6,792 nt of DNA, taken from the NCBI GenBank assembly GCA_027064745.1, contig JAMOPD010000365.1, positions 1-6,792 of the forward strand. The letters run 5' to 3'. A program made the translations under genes and the position numbers. How positions within the stretch are numbered: position 1 is the first letter of the stretch; each line of letters starts with the position of its first letter. A model generated the notes under the pieces. That model was not told where the DNA came from. It saw only the letters and a list, made by a program, of their open reading frames with translations, and did not search any database. Below, one piece after another: positions 1-5,394 of this stretch. This DNA comes from Thermococcaceae archaeon (lineage in GTDB: Archaea > Methanobacteriota_B > Thermococci > Thermococcales > Thermococcaceae).

Positions 1-1
1 T

Positions 2-481
2 AAATGGGCTGAGCTTGATGCTTCCCTCTGGAAGGGCCGTACAAAGGAGGAAGTAATGGAGTGGGCAAATTCTGTTGAATATATGGAAGGAGCTAGGGAG
101 CTCATGGAGTTCCTCAAGAAGAACGGCTTTAAGATAGCCATTCTAAGCAGTGGGCTGATGTGCCTCGCAGAAAGAATCGCCAGGGAGCTGGATGTCGACT
201 ATGTCTTCGCCAACGAGCTAATTTTTGATGAGAATGGAATTATCACTGGGAAGGTCAATCCGATAGTGGATTTCAAGAGCAAGGGAGCTATACTAAAGGA
301 GCTTAAGGAAAAACTAAAACCTGAGCTTACTGTGGCGGTTGGTGATGGCTTCAATGACATAGCAATGTTTAGGGAAGCGGATGTTAGCATAGCGATAAAC
401 CCTCATGAGGGTGTTGAAGGAGATCACAATGTTGAAAGCCTGTGGGAAGTTAAGGAGATAATTGAAGGACTCATCAGTTAG
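2..481 (+). CDS. HAD-family phosphatase, phosphoserine phosphatase-like (5' end cut by window)
   Basis: This is the C-terminal part of a HAD hydrolase most like archaeal phosphoserine phosphatase (SerB), which releases serine from phosphoserine in the cytoplasm. The frame is open from base 2, so an apparent ATG at 56 is internal. Visible motifs are the Ser motif (LSSG, codons near 143-154), the lysine region (FKSKG, near 269-283) and the metal-binding loop VGDGFND (338-358). The stretch YVFANELIFDENG resembles the equivalent part of Methanocaldococcus PSP. The nucleophile motif DxDxT and cap start lie outside the window. The gene ends 2 bp before the convergent peptidase gene. The HAD assignment is firm; the serine substrate is inferred from similarity, and another small phosphate ester is possible. 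Confidence 0.85.
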   Translation, partial: KWAELDASLWKGRTKEEVMEWANSVEYMEGARELMEFLKKNGFKIAILSSGLMCLAERIARELDVDYVFANELIFDENGIITGKVNPIVDFKSKGAILKELKEKLKPELTVAVGDGFNDIAMFREADVSIAINPHEGVEGDHNVESLWEVKEIIEGLIS

Positions 482-483
482 CT

Positions 484-1617
484 TTAGAGACCACTCATCT
501 TGAGCGATATCCACCAGAACAGGTCACCGTAAAACACTGAAATCAGAAATCCTAAGAATAGGGCTGGAGCAAATGGCATTGACTTCTTGATTAGAAATCT
601 GTTCTCCAGCTTTCCCTCTTCAACCAGTCGCTTGAGCCTTTCAATCTGATCCTTAGTTAATCCCTCAGCGGTCGGAGAGGCGATAACATTTTCATATTTA
701 GGCATCAAAAAAGCTAAATTTCCATCTGAAACAGCTTCTTTCACTCTGTCAAAAAAGCTCTTTCTATCCCTGAAAATTTCCCCATCCCTCTCATAAAGCC
801 ACTCTCCAAGGATATCCCACTCCTCAATCTCCTCAATTGGCTTTTCTTCAATCAAAACTTCTTTTCTTATGAATGAAACTATGGAAAGGAATACCTTGAA
901 AAAGTAGAGGAGAGCAAGCAGCCGGATGAATGCCACTATTATATCGGTTCCATAGCTGTAGGTCATATAAACAACAGCAGCCACACCGATGATATCACCA
1001 ACCTTCCTAATTTTTCCAAGGATGAAGATTAGTATGAGCGTCAGAACATAGCGAAGGACTATGTTAATGGCGACAGCAGAAAAGTCTTCCAGAATTAATA
1101 TAAAGGCCATAGCGCCCATAATCCAGAGAGCAACCTCAACCGAAAGATTTGCTCGATTAAGAAGGATTTTTCTAAGCTCACTAGTCTTTCTGCGGAGAAT
1201 TATTATTCCAAATGCATATATGAAAACCATTGGAAAAATCGCTATTATGCTGTTAAGCATTAATGTAATGGCGTGAAGGGGATATCTAGCGCTGTATGGT
1301 GCTACAACTCTGGCGTAGCCTGAAGCATAGGGGAAAAGAGCCGAAAATCCTGCAAGAATCACAACGTCACCTGAGGCCCAGCCACCAAGGAAATACAGGA
1401 GTAACCCGAGAAGCAGGCCAACACCGAAACCTATTATTCCAGAAAATGCTAGGAGAAGATTGGGCTGGACAAATAAGCCTTCATAAAGGTAATATACAAT
1501 GCCAAGTGCAGCAAATGGAAAGACATGGAGATCGTCAATAAAACCCGTTTTAATGTCTGTATAAGACGTAAGAACTCCCATAATAACGCCAAGTATTATC
1601 AAAAAGAGCTCCTGCAT
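484..1617 (-). CDS. Archaeal A24-family prepilin/preflagellin peptidase with archaeal C-terminal domain
   Basis: A 377-residue membrane aspartic protease that would cleave class III signal peptides from pilin or archaellin precursors on the cytoplasmic face. The two catalytic aspartates are D21 in TDIKTGFIDD and D84 in GWASGD; the first Gly of the usual GxGD is Ala here. Hydrophobic segments fill residues 1-20, 30-75, 85-100, 115-142 and roughly 155-245. A charged soluble segment (about 245-350) and a last hydrophobic hairpin (about 350-372) match the C-terminal extension of archaeal A24 enzymes. The ATG at 1617 has a GAGGTGA ribosome binding site overlapping the stop of the upstream pilin-like gene 9 bp away, so the two are co-transcribed and probably translationally coupled. 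The family is clear; whether it serves pili, archaella or both is not visible. Confidence 0.88.
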   Translation of the reverse strand: MQELFLIILGVIMGVLTSYTDIKTGFIDDLHVFPFAALGIVYYLYEGLFVQPNLLLAFSGIIGFGVGLLLGLLLYFLGGWASGDVVILAGFSALFPYASGYARVVAPYSARYPLHAITLMLNSIIAIFPMVFIYAFGIIILRRKTSELRKILLNRANLSVEVALWIMGAMAFILILEDFSAVAINIVLRYVLTLILIFILGKIRKVGDIIGVAAVVYMTYSYGTDIIVAFIRLLALLYFFKVFLSIVSFIRKEVLIEEKPIEEIEEWDILGEWLYERDGEIFRDRKSFFDRVKEAVSDGNLAFLMPKYENVIASPTAEGLTKDQIERLKRLVEEGKLENRFLIKKSMPFAPALFLGFLISVFYGDLFWWISLKMSGL

Positions 1618-1626
1618 TATTTCACC

Positions 1627-1791
1627 TCATAAGTTTTCCAAAATCTTTTGTCTAATTTGAGTAGTATAGTTCTCAATACCCTGATTGAGAGTTTTAGTGC
1701 TGGTTAGTATAAGTTTCGCTGCTATTGCGACAAGAACAAGTGCTGCGGCTAACATGAAAAGATATTCTAGGGCAGCTTGGGCATTTCTCAT
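1627..1791 (-). CDS. Small class III signal peptide protein (type IV pilin-like)
   Basis: A 54-residue protein starting MRNAQAALEYLFMLAAALVL. The short positive leader MRNA, followed by Q with E at +5 after the predicted cut (A-Q-A-A-L-E-Y) and a long hydrophobic helix, is the class III signal peptide pattern of archaeal type IV pilins. Cleavage is expected between A4 and Q5, leaving a 50-residue subunit with a hydrophobic N-terminal helix (about 5-30) and a polar helical tail rich in T, Q, N and K. The ATG at 1791 has GGTGAG just upstream and a promoter at 1824-1837. It is the first gene of an operon with the A24 peptidase, its likely processing enzyme. It is short for a major pilin, so a minor pilin or assembly accessory is plausible. 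Easily missed because of its length. Confidence 0.8.
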   Translation of the reverse strand: MRNAQAALEYLFMLAAALVLVAIAAKLILTSTKTLNQGIENYTTQIRQKILENL

Positions 1792-1823
1792 CGTCTCACC
1801 TTGAATAATGTTGTCATTCTAAG

Positions 1824-1837
1824 ATTTAAAAGTTTCC
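1824..1837 (-). promoter_or_regulatory. BRE/TATA promoter of the pilin-peptidase operon
   Basis: On the minus strand GGAAAC (BRE-like, 1832-1837) is followed by TTTTAAAT (TATA, 1824-1831). Transcription would start near 1800-1803, leaving a leader of about 10 nt that holds the GGTGAG ribosome binding site (1795-1800). The fit to Thermococcales promoters is good; the start site is inferred from usual spacing. Confidence 0.65.
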
Positions 1838-1848
1838 CCTCGCTAAGC

Positions 1849-1907
1849 CATACTGTCAGGGGTTAGAGGGCCCGCCAGGCGCTCCCACCGGTTACCCTAA
1901 CAGTATG
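1849..1907 (-). ncRNA. GC-rich hairpin, candidate structured RNA (function unknown)
   Basis: The arms at 1849-1861 and 1895-1907 are complementary over 13 positions; the one imperfect position is C-A if read on the plus strand but a U-G wobble if read as minus-strand RNA, which favours a minus-strand transcript. Inside, the minus strand can form a second stem (GAGCGCC with GGCCCTC, one C-C mismatch, loop UGGCG) separated from the lower stem by an asymmetric internal loop (10 nt and 4 nt). GC-rich islands in AT-rich hyperthermophile intergenic DNA are often noncoding RNAs. I see no clear ACA box, kink-turn or C/D boxes. Alternatives are a cis-regulatory hairpin of the pilin operon, whose promoter follows immediately, or a tiny inverted-repeat element (CTAAG occurs on both sides). 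Confidence 0.45.
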
Positions 1908-1972
1908 AACTAAGTCAAGATAATCGTGAGTCAATAATATTGCATTAATTTAGCCCGATTTTGCTTGGTACC

Positions 1973-1987
1973 AGCTAAGCTTTTAAG
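1973..1987 (+). promoter_or_regulatory. BRE/TATA promoter of the ASCH operon
   Basis: AGCTAAGC followed by TTTTAAG is a good BRE/TATA pair. Usual spacing puts the start near 2007-2011, a very short leader before the ATG at 2015 and essentially on top of the TTG at 2006. This favours the ATG as the start codon. Confidence 0.65.
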
Positions 1988-2014
1988 TCCTATTGAGAGT
2001 TTGAGTTGAGAGAG

Positions 2015-2359
2015 ATGAAGGTGTATAGACTCAGAGTTAGAGAAGAATACCTCAAAATGATAAAAAGTGGGAGAAAGAAGATTGAAGTTAGGGTTGCCTA
2101 CCCCCAGATTAGAGGCATGGCGCCTGGAGATAAATTACTCTTTAACAATGAAGTGCCTGCTGAAGTCATAAATGTGAAAAGATATGAGACTTTCAGGCAG
2201 GTACTACGGGTAGAGCCAGTCGAAAAAATATTTCCAGATAACCCGAGCTTTGAGACTGCTTTGAAAAGATTTCACGGAATGTATCCAAAGTGGAAAGAAA
2301 ACAGATACGGAGTAATAGCAATAAGATTCAGGCTTTTAGGACCTGGTGAGCGAGCATGA
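2015..2359 (+). CDS. ASCH-domain protein (single domain)
   Basis: A 114-residue protein that is almost entirely an ASCH domain, a beta-barrel fold related to PUA and linked to RNA binding or RNA/nucleoside modification. The hallmark GxKxxExR is seen as GRKKIEVR (residues 19-26), followed by the turn MAPGDKLLF and a late strand YGVIAIRF. Compared with the next gene it has Glu (E24) where that protein has Thr, so the two are likely different ASCH subfamilies rather than recent duplicates. I chose ATG 2015 over an in-frame TTG at 2006 because the promoter predicts initiation around 2007-2011; the longer form would add three residues. Its stop overlaps the start of the next ASCH gene by 4 bp (ATGA), showing translational coupling. 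Biochemical role not known from sequence. Confidence 0.85.
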   Translation: MKVYRLRVREEYLKMIKSGRKKIEVRVAYPQIRGMAPGDKLLFNNEVPAEVINVKRYETFRQVLRVEPVEKIFPDNPSFETALKRFHGMYPKWKENRYGVIAIRFRLLGPGERA

Positions 2360-2922
2360 AGAATCTAAAGTTCGATGGAAGATACAAGGAGCTGATTTTA
2401 AACGGGAAAAAGAGGGCAACAATAAGAGTAAGAAAAGTAAATCTCACACCTGGAGATGAAATTCTGCTCCATTCAGGAGGATATGTCCTAGGGAGAGCTC
2501 TCATAAAAAAAGTAGAGGAGAAAAGCCTAAGTGAGCTAACAGATGAGGATGCACAAAAGGATGGATTTAAAACCAGAAACGAACTTATTAATGCCCTAAA
2601 AAAACACTATAAGAACATAAATCCTGATACAAAGGTAACAGTTGTAGAGTTTGAGTTGAAGGAGAGATTCGACAGGCAGATTCTATCCGCCGATTTCCCG
2701 TATGAAGGGAACAGTCCAATTGAGATTGCAGAAATGGCCATGAAACATCTCGACCTTTCTGAAAGAGACAAGAAACTAATTGAACTATTTCTCAAAGCAG
2801 GAAGTCTAAGAAAAGCCTCATATAAGCTTGGTGGTCTTAACAAACGCTATATGATAAGGGAAGCCTTGAGACGGGCATATGAAGAATTAAAGGCACGAGG
2901 CTTCATGAAGCCAAGACTTTAA
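2356..2922 (+). CDS. ASCH-domain protein with C-terminal helix-turn-helix-like region
   Basis: A 188-residue protein with an N-terminal ASCH domain (about 1-103) and a basic helical region (about 120-188). In the ASCH part, NGKKRATIR (16-24), LTPGDEILL (30-38) and the A-x-x-D-G-F motif (66-71) align with E. coli YqfB, an N4-acetylcytidine amidohydrolase whose catalytic Lys, Thr and Glu correspond here to K19, T22 and D69 (acidic, but Asp). The tail from [17 protein letters not shown] to AYEELKARG looks like a tri-helical HTH of the LSxRExxVLxL type, suggesting nucleic-acid contact. The gene overlaps the preceding ASCH gene by 4 bp and is followed directly by a T-run terminator, so the operon is two genes. 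An amidohydrolase or ac4C-reader role is inference; the domain call is firm. Confidence 0.85.
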   Translation: MKNLKFDGRYKELILNGKKRATIRVRKVNLTPGDEILLHSGGYVLGRALIKKVEEKSLSELTDEDAQKDGFKTRNELINALKKHYKNINPDTKVTVVEFELKERFDRQILSADFPYEGNSPIEIAEMAMKHLDLSERDKKLIELFLKAGSLRKASYKLGGLNKRYMIREALRRAYEELKARGFMKPRL

Positions 2923-2923
2923 A

Positions 2924-2936
2924 CTTTTTTTATTTA
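2924..2936 (+). terminator. T-run terminator of the ASCH operon
   Basis: Seven consecutive T residues (2925-2931) followed by ATTTAATT start two bases after the stop codon of the second ASCH gene. Archaeal RNA polymerase terminates at such runs without needing a hairpin. Confidence 0.6.
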
Positions 2937-2953
2937 ATTGCAGAGAATCAGGA

Positions 2954-3127
2954 TTAGCAGCGAATTGTATATCTCAGCTCTCTTTCGAAAGCTTCCATCT
3001 CACTCTTACTGGAAAACTCTACCTTGGCTATAAACTCATACTCTCCATAGAGCCAATAACCTTGAAAAGGAATTCTTTCCAGAACTCCATCCCGGACACC
3101 CAAACGAGAATTCCACTCCTTTAATTT
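2954..3127 (-). pseudogene. Start-less coding remnant, unknown family
   Basis: The minus strand is open for 57 codons to a TAA at 2954 and reads like a real protein: KLKEWNSRLGVRDGV near the start, then GYWLYGEYEFIAKVEF and a charged helix SEMEAFERELR, a strand-turn-helix pattern. A TGA lies immediately upstream (3128-3130), there is no ATG or GTG in a useful position, and the only candidate start is a TTG at 3103 without a ribosome binding site. An ATG in another frame (3129-3131) could mark the old start, with a frameshift between. I read it as the 3' remnant of a decayed gene, convergent with the ASCH operon. I do not recognise the family. Together with the HAD promoter it accounts for the 350-bp gap between ASCH and HAD genes. 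Confidence 0.45.
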
Positions 3128-3230
3128 TCATTCTTATGCTTCTAAACAGAATAAAAGTCTTTCTAATAATTTTCTGTTATAGATGCAAGTTTTTGAAGAA
3201 TTTTAGCATGTAGCTTGTTATTTTGACAGG

Positions 3231-3243
3231 CAAGGATTTTAAT
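3231..3243 (+). promoter_or_regulatory. Promoter of the PH1421-like HAD gene
   Basis: CAAGGA followed by TTTTAAT lies 32 bp upstream of the ATG at 3275. A GGTGA ribosome binding site (3264-3268) sits six bases before the start codon and fixes it. Confidence 0.5.
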
Positions 3244-3274
3244 TCTCCTTTCCAAACTTCTATGGTGATATCAG

Positions 3275-3982
3275 ATGAAAGCCGTGTTCTTTGACTTTGT
3301 AGGTACGCTCATAACAAAAGCTGGCGAAAATATTACTCACCAGAACATTGTGAAAGAAATTCTCAGAAGGGCTGGGAGAACAGACCTCGACTACGTGAAG
3401 CTCTGGGAGGAGTACGAGGCCGAAAGCTCCGCGATGTTCAAGGAACTAGCCGGCAAGCCCTACGTTAAAATCAAAGATGTCGACACCAAAGCAATGCAAA
3501 AGATTGCCAAACGCTATGGATTTACTCTCCCTGAGGACTTCTGGAAAATAAGTATAGCCATGCATGAGCGCTATGGAGAGCTTTTTCCTGAAGTCATTGA
3601 GACTCTAAAAACCCTCAGGAGATTAGGCCTGCATGTTGGAATTATCACAGACTCTGATAACGACTACATCGAGGCTCACTTGAAAGCTCTTGGCATCTAT
3701 GACCTCTTTGACAGTATAACGACAAGTGAGGATGCAGGCTTCTATAAACCCCACGAGAGACCATTTAGGCTTGCACTCGAAAAAGCCGATGTTGAAGCGA
3801 GTGAGGCACTCTACGTCGGGGACAATCCACTCAAAGATTGTGTCGGAGCCAAAAATGTCGGAATGATGAGTGTCCTCTTTGATCCTGAGGCTTCAAAGAG
3901 GGAGTTCTGGAAGAACTGTGATTTTGTGATCTCAAATTTAAGTGAGATTATAGATATTGTGAAAGGTTTAAATGATGGGTAA
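3275..3982 (+). CDS. HAD-superfamily phosphatase, PH1421-like
   Basis: A 235-residue full-length HAD subfamily I enzyme that I recognise as closely similar to Pyrococcus horikoshii PH1421, a structurally studied magnesium-dependent phosphatase of unknown physiological substrate. Motifs: nucleophile D7 in FFDFVGT, T125 in IITDSD, K158 in GFYKPH, and the metal loop VGDNPLKD (D183, D188). Residues about 15-105 form the alpha-helical cap. The second aspartate of the usual DxDGT is Val9 here; PH1421 has the same DFVGT, so this is a family trait, not a mutation. The gene stands alone with its own promoter and GGTGA ribosome binding site. No partner in the window indicates its substrate. Confidence 0.88.
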   Translation: MKAVFFDFVGTLITKAGENITHQNIVKEILRRAGRTDLDYVKLWEEYEAESSAMFKELAGKPYVKIKDVDTKAMQKIAKRYGFTLPEDFWKISIAMHERYGELFPEVIETLKTLRRLGLHVGIITDSDNDYIEAHLKALGIYDLFDSITTSEDAGFYKPHERPFRLALEKADVEASEALYVGDNPLKDCVGAKNVGMMSVLFDPEASKREFWKNCDFVISNLSEIIDIVKGLNDG

Positions 3983-4390
3983 GAAATTTGATTCTCTGTT
4001 ATACCTGCTATTCTTTTGAATTCTATCCTTGTAAGGAGCAATTTTTTGAAATAAATGCTTGATATATTTGTGAAATCCTTTACTAACTTAAAGTTAATAA
4101 ATCACGTCATGTTTGGGATATAGCATTAGTCTGTAACTCTCTGGATACACATAACTAAAACAAAAGCATTTAAATATCTCTCAATGGATATACACTACTG
4201 AGAAGGCTCTATTTTCTGTTTAGATGTATTTTTAGGTACCTCCTGTCGATTCATGCCTTTATTTAGATCAGCAACTTTCACATCTAATTTGAACATTCAA
4301 AAATACAAGTCGTATATGAAGTTTTTTGTGATATTAACCTCTCAATTGCTTTAAATTTGAGACCATCTTATCGCCCGTTATACCCCCCCT
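3983..4390. other. AT-rich region without a convincing gene, upstream of the CRISPR leader
   Basis: About 400 bp between the HAD gene and the CRISPR promoter. It contains a run of six T (4042-4047) that may end HAD transcription, a 13-bp palindrome TAACTTAAAGTTA (4084-4096), a strong promoter-like motif at 4161-4177 and a run of seven C (4383-4389). Only very short open frames occur. Part of it probably belongs to the long CRISPR leader. Confidence 0.5.
4161..4177 (+). promoter_or_regulatory. Orphan BRE/TATA promoter-like motif
   Basis: CAAAAGC followed by ATTTAAATAT is a near-ideal BRE/TATA pair. Initiation would fall near 4195-4202, but no open frame of gene size follows. It shares the core ATTTAAATATC with the CRISPR leader promoter about 230 bp downstream. 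It may drive an unannotated RNA or a longer leader transcript. Confidence 0.4.
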
Positions 4391-4410
4391 GCAGAAATAT
4401 TTAAATATCC
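4391..4410 (+). promoter_or_regulatory. CRISPR leader promoter
   Basis: GCAGAA (BRE) and the 12-bp palindrome ATATTTAAATAT (TATA, 4397-4408) lie about 50 bp before the first repeat. Expected initiation around 4428-4432 leaves some 25-30 nt before the array. Its position at the AT-rich end opposite the degenerate repeat sets the array's direction as plus. Confidence 0.7.
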
Positions 4411-4457
4411 TGGCCTCTTATTTGTTTATTAGGCAAAAGAACGGTATTATTGTCCCT

Positions 4458-5284
4458 GTTTCAATAAGACTTTAGGAGAATTGAAACTTAATCGAGACAG
4501 TCGAAACTTTGTTTAATGAAGCGGGTTTCAATAAGACTTTAGGAGAATTGAAACTTGCCTTCTTATACTCATCAAACATTATCTCTACAATGTTTCAATA
4601 AGACTTTAGGAGAATTGAAACAAGAGATCTAAAAACCTAAAGCCGATCAATGCCGAAGGTTTCAATAAGACTTTAGGAGAATTGAAACCGGGAAAGTAAC
4701 GGCTATTCTGGTTATTACCTCATCGTTTCAATAAGACTTTAGGAGAATTGAAACGATATCAGCGATGTGCTAAGGGGAAAGTACAAGGAGCGTTTCAATA
4801 AGACTTTAGGAGAATTGAAACTTTGAAGTTCAAAAGCCGCAACAGAATGTTGCTCAGGTTTCAATAAGACTTTAGGAGAATTGAAACGGTCGCATGCGCT
4901 GATAACACATGAGATCATATGAGTTTCAATAAGACTTTAGGAGAATTGAAACCTGGCGAAAGGAACAGAGATTTACGTCAAAGCAGAGAGTTTCAATAAG
5001 ACTTTAGGAGAATTGAAACCTGGTATATTATCTTTGCTTGAAACAATACTAAACGGTTTCAATAAGACTTTAGGAGAATTGAAACACGGCAAAGCAGATA
5101 GAAGAATATTACAAAAAGAAGCGTTTCAATAAGACTTTAGGAGAATTGAAACTGCGGAGTCTTATTCGAGTATATTCGGTCATGTTATGTTTCAATAAGA
5201 CTTTAGGAGAATTGAAACTCTGTTGGAGATGCATTATAAGGAGCAGCAGCTAAAGGTTTCAATAAAACTCTAGAGAATTTAGAC
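4458..5284 (+). CRISPR. CRISPR array: 13 repeats, 12 spacers
   Basis: Twelve identical 30-nt repeats start at 4458, 4525, 4592, 4659, 4725, 4792, 4858, 4923, 4990, 5056, 5123 and 5189; a degenerate thirteenth covers 5256-5284. Each begins GTTTCAAT and ends ATTGAAAC, so the last eight bases would give the AUUGAAAC 5' handle of processed crRNAs, close to the AUUGAAAG handle of Pyrococcus furiosus. Spacers are 35-37 nt (seven of 37, four of 36, one of 35) and all differ. Leader on the left, decayed repeat on the right: the newest spacer is the one at 4488-4524. Repeat type is that of Thermococcales arrays served by Cas6 and shared by type I and type III effectors. No cas gene is in the window, so the machinery must be encoded elsewhere. 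Confidence 0.99.
5256..5284 (+). repeat. Degenerate terminal CRISPR repeat
   Basis: It keeps the first ten bases of the consensus (GTTTCAATAA), then shows G to A and T to C changes, loss of one G in the central GG, and a 3' end reading TTTAGAC instead of TTGAAAC. The 3' handle and inverted repeat are lost, as is usual for the leader-distal last repeat. Confidence 0.9.
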
Positions 5285-5304
5285 CATTGTAATCTGATCA
5301 GGCG

Positions 5305-5320
5305 CTCCAAAAAGATATAA
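5305..5320 (-). terminator. T-run terminator after the C/D RNA and pgsA
   Basis: On the minus strand the closing CCCC of the candidate C/D RNA is followed by TTATATCTTTTTGG. The TATATC and five-T run is a plausible termination site for the pgsA operon, or for the small RNA itself, facing the CRISPR array. Confidence 0.4.
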
Positions 5321-5388
5321 GGGGTCGGCAACGGCAGGGCTCTTCATCGCCCCGGGGGCTCGCCTAGCGAAATTCTCGTCATTCCCCC
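5321..5388 (-). ncRNA. Candidate C/D box guide RNA targeting 23S rRNA
   Basis: Read on the minus strand: a GGGG/CCCC terminal stem (5384-5388 with 5321-5324), C box ATGACGA (5376-5382), guide (5364-5375), D' box-like GCGA (5360-5363), a 10-nt spacer, C' box-like CGATGAA (5343-5349), a second guide of about 14 nt, and D box-like CCGA (5325-5328). The length of 68 nt fits archaeal sRNAs. The first guide contains GAATTTCGCTA, the exact complement of UAGCGAAAUUC in the universally conserved domain IV segment of 23S rRNA (near E. coli 1930-1940). The D box +5 rule then points to the equivalent of about C1933. The boxes deviate from consensus (RTGATGA, CTGA), mostly by T to C. It lies just 3' of pgsA. 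I could not identify a target for the second guide. Confidence 0.55.
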
Positions 5389-5394
5389 TCTTCT

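Noticed and set aside
314..514. Minus-strand frame across the HAD/peptidase junction
   Set aside because: It is antisense to the conserved HAD metal-binding loop and has no independent coding support.
1849..1907. Reading the hairpin as a canonical H/ACA guide RNA
   Set aside because: There is no ACA box at the required place after the lower stem, the lower stem is longer than usual and no kink-turn GA pairs are evident.
2006..2014. TTG at 2006 as the start of the first ASCH gene
   Set aside because: The TATA box predicts transcription beginning at about this base, while the ATG at 2015 fits both promoter and the usual MKVYxLxV start of such domains.
4195..4340. A minus-strand frame broken by one stop, with protein-like MFKLDVKVADLNKGM
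   Set aside because: Too short and too weak to separate from chance; no promoter or homologous family recognised.
4253..4354. A 33-codon plus-strand frame (MPLFRSATFT onward) downstream of the orphan promoter
   Set aside because: No ribosome binding site, no pilin or other motif, and a length expected by chance; the promoter's start would also lie more than 50 bases upstream.
4488..5255. Nine of twelve spacers are stop-free in the first plus-strand frame
   Set aside because: With 11-12 codons per spacer roughly half would be open by chance, so this is not convincing evidence for strand-biased sampling of coding DNA.
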